Positions 5,946-12,975 of a stretch of DNA of 15,211 nucleotides are shown piece after piece. The DNA is from Methanomicrobiales archaeon. Lineage in GTDB: Archaea; Halobacteriota; Methanomicrobia; Methanomicrobiales; Methanospirillaceae. The notes under the pieces are model-generated. The model searched no databases. It was given only the letters and a program-made list of their open reading frames with translations, and was not told the DNA's origin. Location of the stretch: positions 1 through 15,211 of the forward strand of contig JADGNL010000153.1 in the NCBI GenBank assembly GCA_017883495.1, written 5' to 3'. Position 1 is the stretch's first letter. Every line of letters begins with the position of its first letter. The position numbers and the translations under genes are program-made.

Positions 5946-7303
5946 CGTAGTGCCTCCTCCACGACAGAGATCGGGACGCGAATGCCGAAGAAGGCTTCGA
6001 ACTGCGCCGCGGCCTGGTGGGCGAAGAGCACGGTTCCCGGGATGACCGTGGCCCCGGCCCGGCGGGCGCGCTCGAGGAGCGGGGTCTCGGCCGGCGTGTA
6101 CACGAGGTCGAAGACGGTCATGCCGGGCCGGAGCTGCGACTCGTCGAGGAGGGAGGCCGTGTTCGGCGCCATCCCGACCGGGGTCGCGTGGACCACGACC
6201 TCCGTCTCAGCCGGGTCGAACGCGGCGAGCGGGCCCGAGGCCGCGCCGAACCGGGAGGCGAGCGTTCCGGCCTTCCCGGCATCGCGGGCGAGCACGGTGA
6301 CGGCCATGTCGAGGTCCTGGAGTGCGTACACGGCTCCGGCGGCCGCGCCGCCCGCGCCGAGGACGACCGCCCGGCATCCGCGGCCGTCGAGGTGCGCGAG
6401 CGGCGCCCGGACCCCGAGCCAGTCCGTGTTGCTGCCGTGGACCCGGCCCCCGCAGCGGACGACCGTGTTCACGGCCCCGATGGCTGCCGCGTCGGGCGAG
6501 AGGGTGTCGCAGTACGGGAGGACGGCCTCCTTGAGCGGGAGCGTGACCGAGAGGCCGCGCAGGTCGAGCCGGGCCGCGATCCCGAGGACGGCGGCCGGGT
6601 CGGCCGAATCGATACGCGTGTACGCATAGGGGAGACCGTACTGCTCGATGAGCCGGGCGAAGAGCGCGGGCGAGCGGCTGTGGCCGATCGGATGGCCGGC
6701 CACGGCGCAGAGGCGGTCGCCTCCGGCGATCGCGCGGTCGACGGTCGCCGCCTCGACGGGATACGGGTTCAGGGCCGCGAGCTCGGCACGGAGCGCGTCC
6801 GACGGCGTTGCCGAGAGGGCGGCCAGGACCAGCCCCGCGACCTCCCCGGGCGCCCGGCACCCGGTCCAGACGCAGTGGTCGGCCGCGGCGCGATATGCAT
6901 CGGCCCGGGCCGCGAGCACGGCCCTGACTTCGTCGAGAGGCGGAAGCGCGGTCAGCGCCGGGCGGTCGCCGGAGGCACAGCGGCGGGCGAGCTCCTCGGT
7001 CGGTCCCTCGAGGAGGAATACCCGGGCGCCGCGACGCAGGACCTCGACGTTTCCAGGGTCCAGCACGGCCCCGCCGCCGGTCGCGATCACGCCCTCCGCG
7101 GCGGCGAGCCCGGCGCAGACCTCGCGCTCGAGGGCGCGAAAGCCGGCCTCGCCCTCGGCGGCGAAGATCGCCGGGATCGATCGGCCCGCCCGGGCCGCGA
7201 CCAGCGTGTCCGTGTCGACGAACGGGAGGCCGAGACGGTCCGCGACGAGACGGCCGACCGTGGTCTTGCCCGTGCCGCGGTAGCCGATCAGGACGACCTT
7301 CAC
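5942..7303 (-). CDS. aroKE: Shikimate kinase (P-loop type) - shikimate dehydrogenase fusion
   Basis: The protein has 453 residues and two enzymes. Residues 1-165 are a P-loop AroK-type shikimate kinase: Walker A GYRGTGKTT (7-15), DTD (30-32), Arg56 in GFRALE, ATGGGAV (74-80), the lid GDRPAL (112-117) and RADAY (133-137). Residues about 180-453 are NADP-dependent shikimate dehydrogenase AroE: GHPIGHSRSP (203-212), SVTLPLK with catalytic Lys at about 258, GAVNT (276-280), SNTD with catalytic Asp at about 294, the Rossmann loop GAGGAA (316-321) and ATPVGM (373-378). All key residues are intact, so both activities are expected: dehydroshikimate to shikimate to shikimate 3-phosphate. The start is GTG 7303, overlapping the aroA stop as GTGA. 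Most archaea use an unrelated GHMP-type shikimate kinase, so this domain was probably acquired from bacteria (inference). Confidence 0.95.
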   Translation of the reverse strand: MKVVLIGYRGTGKTTVGRLVADRLGLPFVDTDTLVAARAGRSIPAIFAAEGEAGFRALEREVCAGLAAAEGVIATGGGAVLDPGNVEVLRRGARVFLLEGPTEELARRCASGDRPALTALPPLDEVRAVLAARADAYRAAADHCVWTGCRAPGEVAGLVLAALSATPSDALRAELAALNPYPVEAATVDRAIAGGDRLCAVAGHPIGHSRSPALFARLIEQYGLPYAYTRIDSADPAAVLGIAARLDLRGLSVTLPLKEAVLPYCDTLSPDAAAIGAVNTVVRCGGRVHGSNTDWLGVRAPLAHLDGRGCRAVVLGAGGAAAGAVYALQDLDMAVTVLARDAGKAGTLASRFGAASGPLAAFDPAETEVVVHATPVGMAPNTASLLDESQLRPGMTVFDLVYTPAETPLLERARRAGATVIPGTVLFAHQAAAQFEAFFGIRVPISVVEEALR

Positions 7304-8568
7304 AGCAGCCCTGCCTCCCGGAGCGTCGACCAGAACCCGGGCCAGGACTTCGCGACGCAGCCCGGGTCCTCCACGGCGACGCCGCCGATCGCGAGCCCGA
7401 GCACGGCGAACGCCATCGCGGTCCGGTGGTCGCCGGCCGGGTCGATACTACCGCCGTGGAGCGGAGCAGGGATGACCGTGAGCGCGTCCTCCTCGACCGT
7501 CGCGCCGGCCCCGAGTGTTCGGAGCCGGTCGGCAGTCACGGCGAGCCGGTCCGACTCCTTGTGCCGCAGATGGCCGATGCCCGTGATCCGGGTCGGCCCC
7601 TCGGCGAGCGCGGCGATCACGGCGAGGGTCTGGACGGTATCGGGCGCGGAGGACATCTCGCACTCGATCCCGTGCAGCGGTCCGTCGCGCTCGACCGTGA
7701 CCCCGTCCGGGCCGGACGAGACCCGGCAGCCCATCGCGGCGAGGGCGCCGACGAACCGCCGGTCGCCCTGGGCCGAGGCCGGGTCGAGGTTCCGGACCGT
7801 GACCCGGCCGCCGAGCGCGGCCGCGAGCGCGAAGAGGTACGAGGCCGAGGACCAGTCCCCCTCGACCGCGTATGCGATGCCCTCATACGAGCCGGGGCGG
7901 ACCGCGAACCTCTCGTACCCCCGCCGATCGACATCCGCGCCGAAGGCCGCCATCACGCCGACGGTAAGGTCGAGGTACGACCGTGAAACGGGGGGCGAGG
8001 CGAGACGGAGGACGAGCCCCTCGGGCATGAGCGGGGCCGCGAGCAGAAGCGAGGACGCGAACTGGCTGGAGACGCCGCCGTCGACCGCGACCTCGCCGCC
8101 GCGGAGGGGTCCCGCGACCTCGATCGGCGGCACGCCCGCGTTGACGGGATAGCGGACGGTCGCGCCGAGCGCCTCGAGGGCCGTGCCGAGCGGGCCGATC
8201 GGCCGTTCCCGCATCCGGGCCGAGCCCGTGAGCGTGACCCGGCCGTCGGCGAGGGCCGCGACCGACGCGAGCAGGCGCAGGGTCGTGCCCGAGTTGCCGC
8301 AGTCGAGCACGGCGCCGTCGCCGCCGGAGAGTGGCCCGCCGGCCCCCTCGACCCCGACCACGCGGTCGCCGACCTCGATCGCGGCCCCGAGCTGCCGGAG
8401 CCCGGCGATCGTGAGCCGGGTATCGTCGGCGAGGAGGGGGTCGTAGAGGACCGAGGGGCCGTCTGCCAGAGAGGCCGCGACCAGGGCGCGGTGGGTGAGC
8501 GACTTGCTCGGCGGGGCGCTGAGCGCGAGTTCCACCGGCCCCGCCCGGTCGAGGACGATTTCGGTCAC
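7300..8568 (-). CDS. aroA: 3-phosphoshikimate 1-carboxyvinyltransferase (EPSP synthase)
   Basis: The protein has 422 residues. It joins PEP and shikimate 3-phosphate to give EPSP. Motifs: SAPPSKSLTHRAL (17-29; Lys22, Ser23 and Arg27 bind substrates), LDCGNSGTTLRLL (88-100), RMRERPI (118-124), SSQFASSLLLAAPL (167-180), SSAPDTVQ with the catalytic Asp at about 310, GHLRHKESDRL (332-342) and DHRTAMAFAVLGL (380-392). The length is normal. The start is GTG 8568: it overlaps the pheA stop as GTGA, lies about 12 bases after a GGAGG site, and puts the first family strand (TEIVLDR) right at the N-terminus. The frame remains open upstream inside pheA, but that part is out-of-frame shadow. Confidence 0.97.
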   Translation of the reverse strand: MTEIVLDRAGPVELALSAPPSKSLTHRALVAASLADGPSVLYDPLLADDTRLTIAGLRQLGAAIEVGDRVVGVEGAGGPLSGGDGAVLDCGNSGTTLRLLASVAALADGRVTLTGSARMRERPIGPLGTALEALGATVRYPVNAGVPPIEVAGPLRGGEVAVDGGVSSQFASSLLLAAPLMPEGLVLRLASPPVSRSYLDLTVGVMAAFGADVDRRGYERFAVRPGSYEGIAYAVEGDWSSASYLFALAAALGGRVTVRNLDPASAQGDRRFVGALAAMGCRVSSGPDGVTVERDGPLHGIECEMSSAPDTVQTLAVIAALAEGPTRITGIGHLRHKESDRLAVTADRLRTLGAGATVEEDALTVIPAPLHGGSIDPAGDHRTAMAFAVLGLAIGGVAVEDPGCVAKSWPGFWSTLREAGLL

Positions 8569-9350
8569 GGCAGTTCGAGCCTCCCGTACCGGCCGAGGTC
8601 CTTCACCGTGCAGAGCCGGGCGAGCTCGGCGACCGCGTCGTCCCAGCCCGGGCCGCAGTCCCCGTCGACGTAGAAGACGTACCGCCCCATCCCCCGCCGC
8701 GACGGCCGCGACTCGATCCGCGTCAGGTTGAGCCCGCGGGCCGCGAACGGGCCCAGCAGGGCGTGGAGAAGGCCCGCCCGTTCCTCTGTCGGGTCGAGGA
8801 GGAGGCTCGCGCGGCACGGCGCCGGCGGAGCAGCCGGCGTCCGCGAGATCCGGACGAACCGGGTCTCGTTCGTGCCGCTGTTCTGGCAGTCGCGCTCGAG
8901 CACGGCGAGATCGTACAGGTCCGCGAGCCCGTCCGAGACGAGGGCCGCGCCGGACGGGTCGTCCCTCGCCGCGATCGCCGAGGCCGCGTTCGAGGCCGTC
9001 GGGACCACGGGCCGGCCGAGCGCCTCGAGCCGGCGCGAGCACTGCTCGGCCGTCTGCGGGTGGGCGTAGACCCGCTCGAACGCCACGGACGCGCCCGGCG
9101 CGGCCAGGTGGTGGCGGACCGGGATCGTGCACTCGCCGGTGATCGAGACCGCGTGATCGGCGAGGCCGACCAGGGTCGCGCCGACCGAGCCGGCCTCGCT
9201 GTTCTCGAGCGGGACGAGCCCGTCGCCCTCGCCGGCTCCGACTGCGGCAAAGACGGCCGCGATCGAGGGGCGAAGGCGGACGTCGGGGTCGAGCCGGGCG
9301 GCCAGCTCGTGCGAGAAGGTCCCGGCCGGCCCGAGGGTGAAGAGGGTCAT
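8565..9350 (-). CDS. pheA: Prephenate dehydratase with C-terminal ACT domain
   Basis: The protein has 261 residues. It decarboxylates and dehydrates prephenate to phenylpyruvate, the phenylalanine branch. Catalytic-domain motifs are LGPAGTFSH (6-14), VPLENSEAGSVG (46-57), VYAHPQTAEQC (94-104) and NETRF (161-165) with the conserved catalytic Thr. The ACT regulatory domain (about 180-260) carries GLNLTRIESRP (206-216), the ESRP motif linked to phenylalanine feedback binding in this family. There is no fused chorismate mutase domain, unlike the bacterial P-protein. ATG 9350 overlaps the tyrA stop as ATGA. It sits between tyrA and aroA in the operon. Confidence 0.96.
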   Translation of the reverse strand: MTLFTLGPAGTFSHELAARLDPDVRLRPSIAAVFAAVGAGEGDGLVPLENSEAGSVGATLVGLADHAVSITGECTIPVRHHLAAPGASVAFERVYAHPQTAEQCSRRLEALGRPVVPTASNAASAIAARDDPSGAALVSDGLADLYDLAVLERDCQNSGTNETRFVRISRTPAAPPAPCRASLLLDPTEERAGLLHALLGPFAARGLNLTRIESRPSRRGMGRYVFYVDGDCGPGWDDAVAELARLCTVKDLGRYGRLELP

Positions 9351-10195
9351 CGTTCGGGCTCCGCGAGGCAGCGGATCAGGCGGTCGGTCTCGGCCGTCGC
9401 GGCCGCGCCGTGCGAAGCGAAGAGGGCCGCGTCCTCCTCGAAGAGCCGGACGAAGGAGCCGGGCCCGGGGTCGTCGACCGCGTCCGCGAGCTCCTCCAGG
9501 GCCGTCCTCGCGGCTCCGAGCACGGCCGGGACGTTCGGGTTCCGGCGGAGGATCGGGCCGTACAGCGCCGGGTCCTGCGCGAGGAGCCGGCCCACGAGCC
9601 CGAACTCGATCCGGTAGACCGGCGACGTGAACGCCAGGAGTTCGTCGAGGTCGGCGCCGAGCTCGCGCACGGTCCCGGCCAGCACGAGCGAGAGGGCGTG
9701 GGCGAGCCCCTGGACCACGGCCATCAGCTCGTCGTGGTGCTCGGGGGTGGTGACGGCCAGGCGGGCGCCGGCCGCCTCGAGGACGGCGAGCAGGGGGCCG
9801 TACTGCTCAGGCGTCGCGGTCGCGGGCGTGACGGCGACCGTCTGGCCAGCGATCGAGGTGAGGCCGGGCCCGAAGATCGGGTGGAGCCCGACGCAGGGCG
9901 CGGCCGAGCGGCGCATGGCCTCGACCGGCCCGGCCTTGAGCGAGGTGAGGTCGCAGAGGAGCTGGTCCGGCCGGAGGTGGGGTGCTACCGCGGCGATCAC
10001 GCCGAGGGTCGCGTCGATCGGGACCGAGACCATCACCACGTCCTGCCGCGCGAGGAAGGCCGAGAAGGGCTCGTGTCCCGTCCGGCCGCGGACCGAGACC
10101 TCCCAGCCGGCCGCTGTGTAGATCCGGGCGAAGAGGGAGCCCATGCCGCCCGTGCCGCCGAGGATGCCGAGCCGAGTCCTCGTCTCAGTGCTCAC
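9347..10195 (-). CDS. tyrA: Prephenate dehydrogenase
   Basis: The protein has 282 residues. It oxidatively decarboxylates prephenate (or arogenate) toward tyrosine. The N-terminal Rossmann domain has LGILGGTGGMGSLFARIY (9-26), then VVMVSVPI (53-60) and CDLTSLKAGP (81-90). The active-site region has GLHPIFGPG (103-111) with the conserved His, and HHDELMAVVQGLAHALSL (153-170) opens the helical dimerisation domain. Neither chorismate mutase nor ACT is fused. Cofactor preference cannot be assigned. No ATG fits: GTG 10195 is chosen because it lies 7 bases after GAGGAG and begins right before the Rossmann strand. It overlaps the DHQ synthase II stop by 11 bp, the only operon junction that is not a 4-bp overlap. 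Confidence 0.94.
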   Translation of the reverse strand: MSTETRTRLGILGGTGGMGSLFARIYTAAGWEVSVRGRTGHEPFSAFLARQDVVMVSVPIDATLGVIAAVAPHLRPDQLLCDLTSLKAGPVEAMRRSAAPCVGLHPIFGPGLTSIAGQTVAVTPATATPEQYGPLLAVLEAAGARLAVTTPEHHDELMAVVQGLAHALSLVLAGTVRELGADLDELLAFTSPVYRIEFGLVGRLLAQDPALYGPILRRNPNVPAVLGAARTALEELADAVDDPGPGSFVRLFEEDAALFASHGAAATAETDRLIRCLAEPER

Positions 10196-11174
10196 GGATC
10201 GTCTCCTCGATTGCGTGGCCGAAGTGCCGCCCCCCCTCGAGGAGGAGGCCGAGGACCCGGTCGCCGGGGGCGAGCGCCGCGACCGAGACCGCGCCCCCGC
10301 CCTCCCTGACGAGCCGGATCGTCTCGGCGTTCTGGAGCACGACCGAGGCCGGCCTCCCGTCGTCGGCGACGGCCTCGACCAGGAGGAGCGGCCGCCGCTC
10401 GACCTTGACCCGGCCGATGGCGGCGGTCTCTGTCCCGCCCTGCGCGTCGACGCCGAGGACCGTCTCGCCGGCCCGGAGGTCCGCGAGGTACGCGGTCCGC
10501 CCGCCGGGCAGGAGGCAGTACGCATGGACCGCGCCCGCGTTGACGCGGAACGGCCGGGGTGCGACGTACGGGTTCTCCAGGGTCTCGGCGTGGACGAGGA
10601 GCATCGCCGACGAGGTGTTGCCCACGAGCAGCCCCTCGCCGTCCTCGAAGAGGGTGCAGGTGTCGACGCAGACCCGGTCGCCCATGCCGAGCGGTCGGAT
10701 CGCCGTGACCGTGAACGGAACGAGCGCCACCTGCTCGCCCCCACCCTTCACGAGCGCCGCGACCCGACGGACGACGTCCGGGTCGTTCGTCGCAAGGACG
10801 ATCCCGGCCACGCCCTTCTCGAGCGCGCCGAGCGCGAGCCGGGCCTCCTCCTCCGAGCCGACCCGGGCGTAGACCCGGTTCGAGCGGGCGACCAGGTTCT
10901 CGAGCGGGATCACGGTCCAGTCGGACGTCTCGACCACGACCGGTCCCTGCTTCGCGAGCTCGACGGCCCGGTCCTCGTCCTCCGACGACGCGATGGTGGC
11001 GAGAAAGACGTCGCGGCCCCACTCGAGCTCGCCGTCCTGGCCGACCGTCGCGATCCGGCCGAGCGCCCGAACCCGCTCCGGCTCGTCCGTGACGACCGCG
11101 TCCGCGCCGGCCTCGAGGGCGGCGGTCACGACCTCGGTCGAGAACGGGACCGGCTCGACCCAGAGGGCCTTCAT
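10185..11174 (-). CDS. aroB': 3-dehydroquinate synthase II (archaeal type)
   Basis: The protein has 329 residues. It uses NAD for oxidative deamination and cyclisation of 2-amino-3,7-dideoxy-D-threo-hept-6-ulosonate to 3-dehydroquinate, replacing the DAHP-dependent AroB of bacteria. Family blocks are SDWTVIPLENLVA (84-96), LGMGDRVCVDTCTLFEDGEGLLVGN (from 162), LVHAETLENPYVAPRPFRVNAGAVHAY (from 193), LPGGRTAYLADL (222-233) and ERRPLLLVEA (259-268). The length is as in the methanogen family. ATG 11174 overlaps the stop of the upstream aldolase-family gene as ATGA, with GAGGAG 5 bases before it. It follows the two ADTH synthase-like genes, which supply its substrate, so the operon order follows the pathway at this end. 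Confidence 0.97.
   Translation of the reverse strand: MKALWVEPVPFSTEVVTAALEAGADAVVTDEPERVRALGRIATVGQDGELEWGRDVFLATIASSEDEDRAVELAKQGPVVVETSDWTVIPLENLVARSNRVYARVGSEEEARLALGALEKGVAGIVLATNDPDVVRRVAALVKGGGEQVALVPFTVTAIRPLGMGDRVCVDTCTLFEDGEGLLVGNTSSAMLLVHAETLENPYVAPRPFRVNAGAVHAYCLLPGGRTAYLADLRAGETVLGVDAQGGTETAAIGRVKVERRPLLLVEAVADDGRPASVVLQNAETIRLVREGGGAVSVAALAPGDRVLGLLLEGGRHFGHAIEETIREH
10203..10208 (-). promoter_or_regulatory. Ribosome binding site fixing the tyrA GTG start
   Basis: GAGGAG on the minus strand, 7 bases before GTG 10195 and inside the end of the DHQ synthase II gene. It decides between this GTG and the open upstream frame. Confidence 0.7.
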
Positions 11175-11929
11175 CGCGGCTCCTCGTGGACGGCCTCGCA
11201 GACCCGGCTGACGAACGCGGCCGTGTCCTCGCGCTGGAACGCGTTCCGGCCCATGCAGACCCCGGCGCCGCCGGCGTCGACGGCCTCGCGGACCATCGCG
11301 ATCGCGGCCTCGTCGCCGCCCTTCTCGCCGCCCGCGACCAGGACCGGGACCGAGCAGGCCTCGACGATCCGGCGGAACGCGGCCGGGTCGTTCGGGTACG
11401 CGACCTTGATCAGGTCCGCGCCGAGCTCCTCGGCAGCGCGGACGCAGTGCGAGACCGAGGCCGGGCTCGAGCCGTCGATCCCGTGCCCCCGGGCGTAGGC
11501 CATGATCAGGAGCGGCATGCCCCAGCGGGTGCAGTCGCGGGAGATCTGGCCGGCCGCCTCGAGCATGCGCGACTCGTTCGGCGAGCCGAGGTTGATCTGG
11601 ATCGAGACCGCGTCAGCGCCGAGCGCGACGGCCTCCTCGACCGTGCAGACCAGGACCTTGTCGTTCGGGTCGGGGTTGAGCGCGGTCGAGGCCGAGAGGT
11701 GGACGATCAGGCCGATGTCCCGGCCGTGCCGCCGGTGGCCGGCCGTGACCATGCCCTTGTGGAGGACGATCGCGTTCGCCCCGCCCTCCGAGACCTCGGA
11801 GATGACGCGGGTCATGTCGCGGAGGCCCTCGATCTGGCCGAGGGTCATGCCGTGGTCCATGGGCACGATCACGGCCCGGCCCGTGTTCCGGTCCATGCAC
11901 CGCTCGAGCCGGATCTCCTTGCCGATCAC
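11171..11929 (-). CDS. aroA': ADTH synthase / class I fructose-bisphosphate aldolase family, paralogue 2
   Basis: The protein has 252 residues: a TIM-barrel lyase of the archaeal DeoC/FbaB class that forms a Schiff base. Active-site candidates match those of its neighbour and the methanogen enzyme: Asp25 in VPMDHG, Tyr145 in MAYARG and Lys175 in LIKVAY. It also has HKG at 57-59, GLIVHLSASTALNPDPN (73-89) and VAGGEKG (198-204). It could be ADTH synthase (DKFP plus aspartate semialdehyde) or an aldolase making DKFP from a sugar phosphate and methylglyoxal; sequence alone does not decide. The start is GTG 11929, overlapping the previous stop as GTGA, with GGAGGTG 6 bases upstream. By eye it is about half identical to paralogue 1. 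Confidence 0.9.
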   Translation of the reverse strand: MIGKEIRLERCMDRNTGRAVIVPMDHGMTLGQIEGLRDMTRVISEVSEGGANAIVLHKGMVTAGHRRHGRDIGLIVHLSASTALNPDPNDKVLVCTVEEAVALGADAVSIQINLGSPNESRMLEAAGQISRDCTRWGMPLLIMAYARGHGIDGSSPASVSHCVRAAEELGADLIKVAYPNDPAAFRRIVEACSVPVLVAGGEKGGDEAAIAMVREAVDAGGAGVCMGRNAFQREDTAAFVSRVCEAVHEEPR

Positions 11930-12714
11930 CGGAGCACCTCCATCGCCTCGCCGGCGGTCCGGCCCTCGTGGACGATCAGGGCCGCGGCCCGGACGAACCG
12001 CGCCGGGTCCGCGTGCTGGAACGCGTTCCGGCCGATCGAGATCCCGGCCGCGCCGGCCTCGATGGCCCCCTCGATCAGGTCGAGGGTGGCGCGGTCGTCG
12101 GTCTTGGAGCCGCCCGCGACCACCACCGGCACGGGGCATCCCCGCGTCACCTCGCGGAACGAATCGGGGTCGCCCGTGTACACGGTCTTGACGATGTCCG
12201 CGCCCAGCTCGGCCGCGACCCGGGCCGCGAGCTTGACGTGGCCGACCGCGTGCTCGTCCTCGATCTTCCGCCCCCTGGGGTACATCATCGCGAGCAGCGG
12301 CATGCCCCAGTGCTGGCACTGGACCGCGACCCGGCCCAGGTCCTGGAGCATGCAGGCCTCGGAGTCGGCCCCGATGTTGACGTGCATCGAGACCGCGTCC
12401 GCGCCCATGCGGAGGGCGTTGGTCACGGTGTTGACCAGCACCTTCTCGTTCGGGTCCGGCGCGATCGCGGTCGAGGCCGAGAGGTGCAGGATCAGGCCGA
12501 TGTCGGGGCCGCGCCGACGGTGGCCGTACAGCGCCAGGCCGATGTGGCCGAGCACGGCGTTCGCTCCGCCGAGGGCGACCGCGTCGACGGCGGCGCCCAG
12601 GTCGATCAGGCCGTCGATCGGCCCCTGCGAGACCCCGTGGTCCATGGGGACGATGATCGTCCTCTTCGTGTTCCGGTTGATGATGCGTTCAAGACGGATC
12701 TCTTTTCCTCTCAT
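11926..12714 (-). CDS. aroA': ADTH synthase (2-amino-3,7-dideoxy-D-threo-hept-6-ulosonate synthase) family, paralogue 1
   Basis: The protein has 262 residues and is the first gene of the aromatic operon. The family condenses 6-deoxy-5-ketofructose 1-phosphate with L-aspartate semialdehyde. Residues Asp25 (VPMDHG), Tyr145 (MMYPRG) and Lys176 (DIVKTVYTGD) align with the Asp, Tyr and Schiff-base Lys I recall for the Methanocaldococcus enzyme MJ0400, at a constant offset of 8. Other blocks are GLILHLSASTAIAPDPNEK (73-91), CPVPVVVAGGSK (193-204) and IGRNAFQH (227-234). It has HIG at 57-59 where paralogue 2 has HKG. It resembles MJ0400 more closely than paralogue 2 does (MYPRG, VKT.YTGD), so it is my preferred true ADTH synthase. 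ATG 12714 has GGAG 8 bases upstream. Confidence 0.93.
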   Translation of the reverse strand: MRGKEIRLERIINRNTKRTIIVPMDHGVSQGPIDGLIDLGAAVDAVALGGANAVLGHIGLALYGHRRRGPDIGLILHLSASTAIAPDPNEKVLVNTVTNALRMGADAVSMHVNIGADSEACMLQDLGRVAVQCQHWGMPLLAMMYPRGRKIEDEHAVGHVKLAARVAAELGADIVKTVYTGDPDSFREVTRGCPVPVVVAGGSKTDDRATLDLIEGAIEAGAAGISIGRNAFQHADPARFVRAAALIVHEGRTAGEAMEVLR

Positions 12715-12769
12715 GACAGGTACTCCCGAGGCCCCGACACTGTGCTACAGCGTAGGGCGTTCAAAACGG

Positions 12770-12780
12770 ATAATAAAAGG
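12770..12780 (-). promoter_or_regulatory. Candidate TATA box of the aromatic operon
   Basis: The minus strand reads CCTTTTATTAT, an AT-rich box 56-66 bases before ATG 12714. A start near 12749 would leave a 35-base leader that carries GGAG (12726-12723). A short imperfect dyad CTGT-GCT-ACAG (12740-12750) falls at the predicted start and could be an operator; the arms are only 4 bp. Confidence 0.5.
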
Positions 12781-12918
12781 CGAAGGCGTCCGCTGGCCTG
12801 AAGAGAGCCGGCGAAACGATCGATGCGTGGCGATCAGGTACCGTGGTGATAAAAGCACTCACGGGCGAAAAAACATTCACCACACATTGGGATCAGGTTC
12901 GGGGACGCCCGGGATAAA

Positions 12919-12945
12919 CCTGCCGGTCGGTTCCCGTCCGGCAGG
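12919..12945. repeat. Inverted repeat upstream of the AI-2E family gene
   Basis: CCTGCCGG, 11-base loop, CCGGCAGG: perfect 8-bp arms, 31 bases before ATG 12976, in the intergenic region between the aromatic operon and the AI-2E family gene. It could be an operator or an RNA hairpin; nothing else identifies it. The rest of 12715-12975 shows only the aro promoter and further AT-rich patches (gataaaag at about 12847, gaaaaaac at about 12867). Confidence 0.55.
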
Positions 12946-12975
12946 CATATCCGTCCGGTCGCCTCAGGATATGCC

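Noticed and set aside
4974..6629. A 551-codon plus-strand open frame opposite aroC
   Set aside because: Antisense shadow of chorismate synthase and of the shikimate dehydrogenase domain; no recognisable family.
6017..8152. A 711-codon open frame on the plus strand opposite the kinase/dehydrogenase fusion and aroA
   Set aside because: It runs antisense to two genes with intact catalytic motifs, and its translation is Arg/Glu/Asp-rich low complexity.
12862..12911. CGGGCG...CGCCCG as a long stem-loop upstream of the AI-2E family gene
   Set aside because: Only 6 bp separated by a loop of nearly 40 bases in GC-rich DNA; expected by chance.
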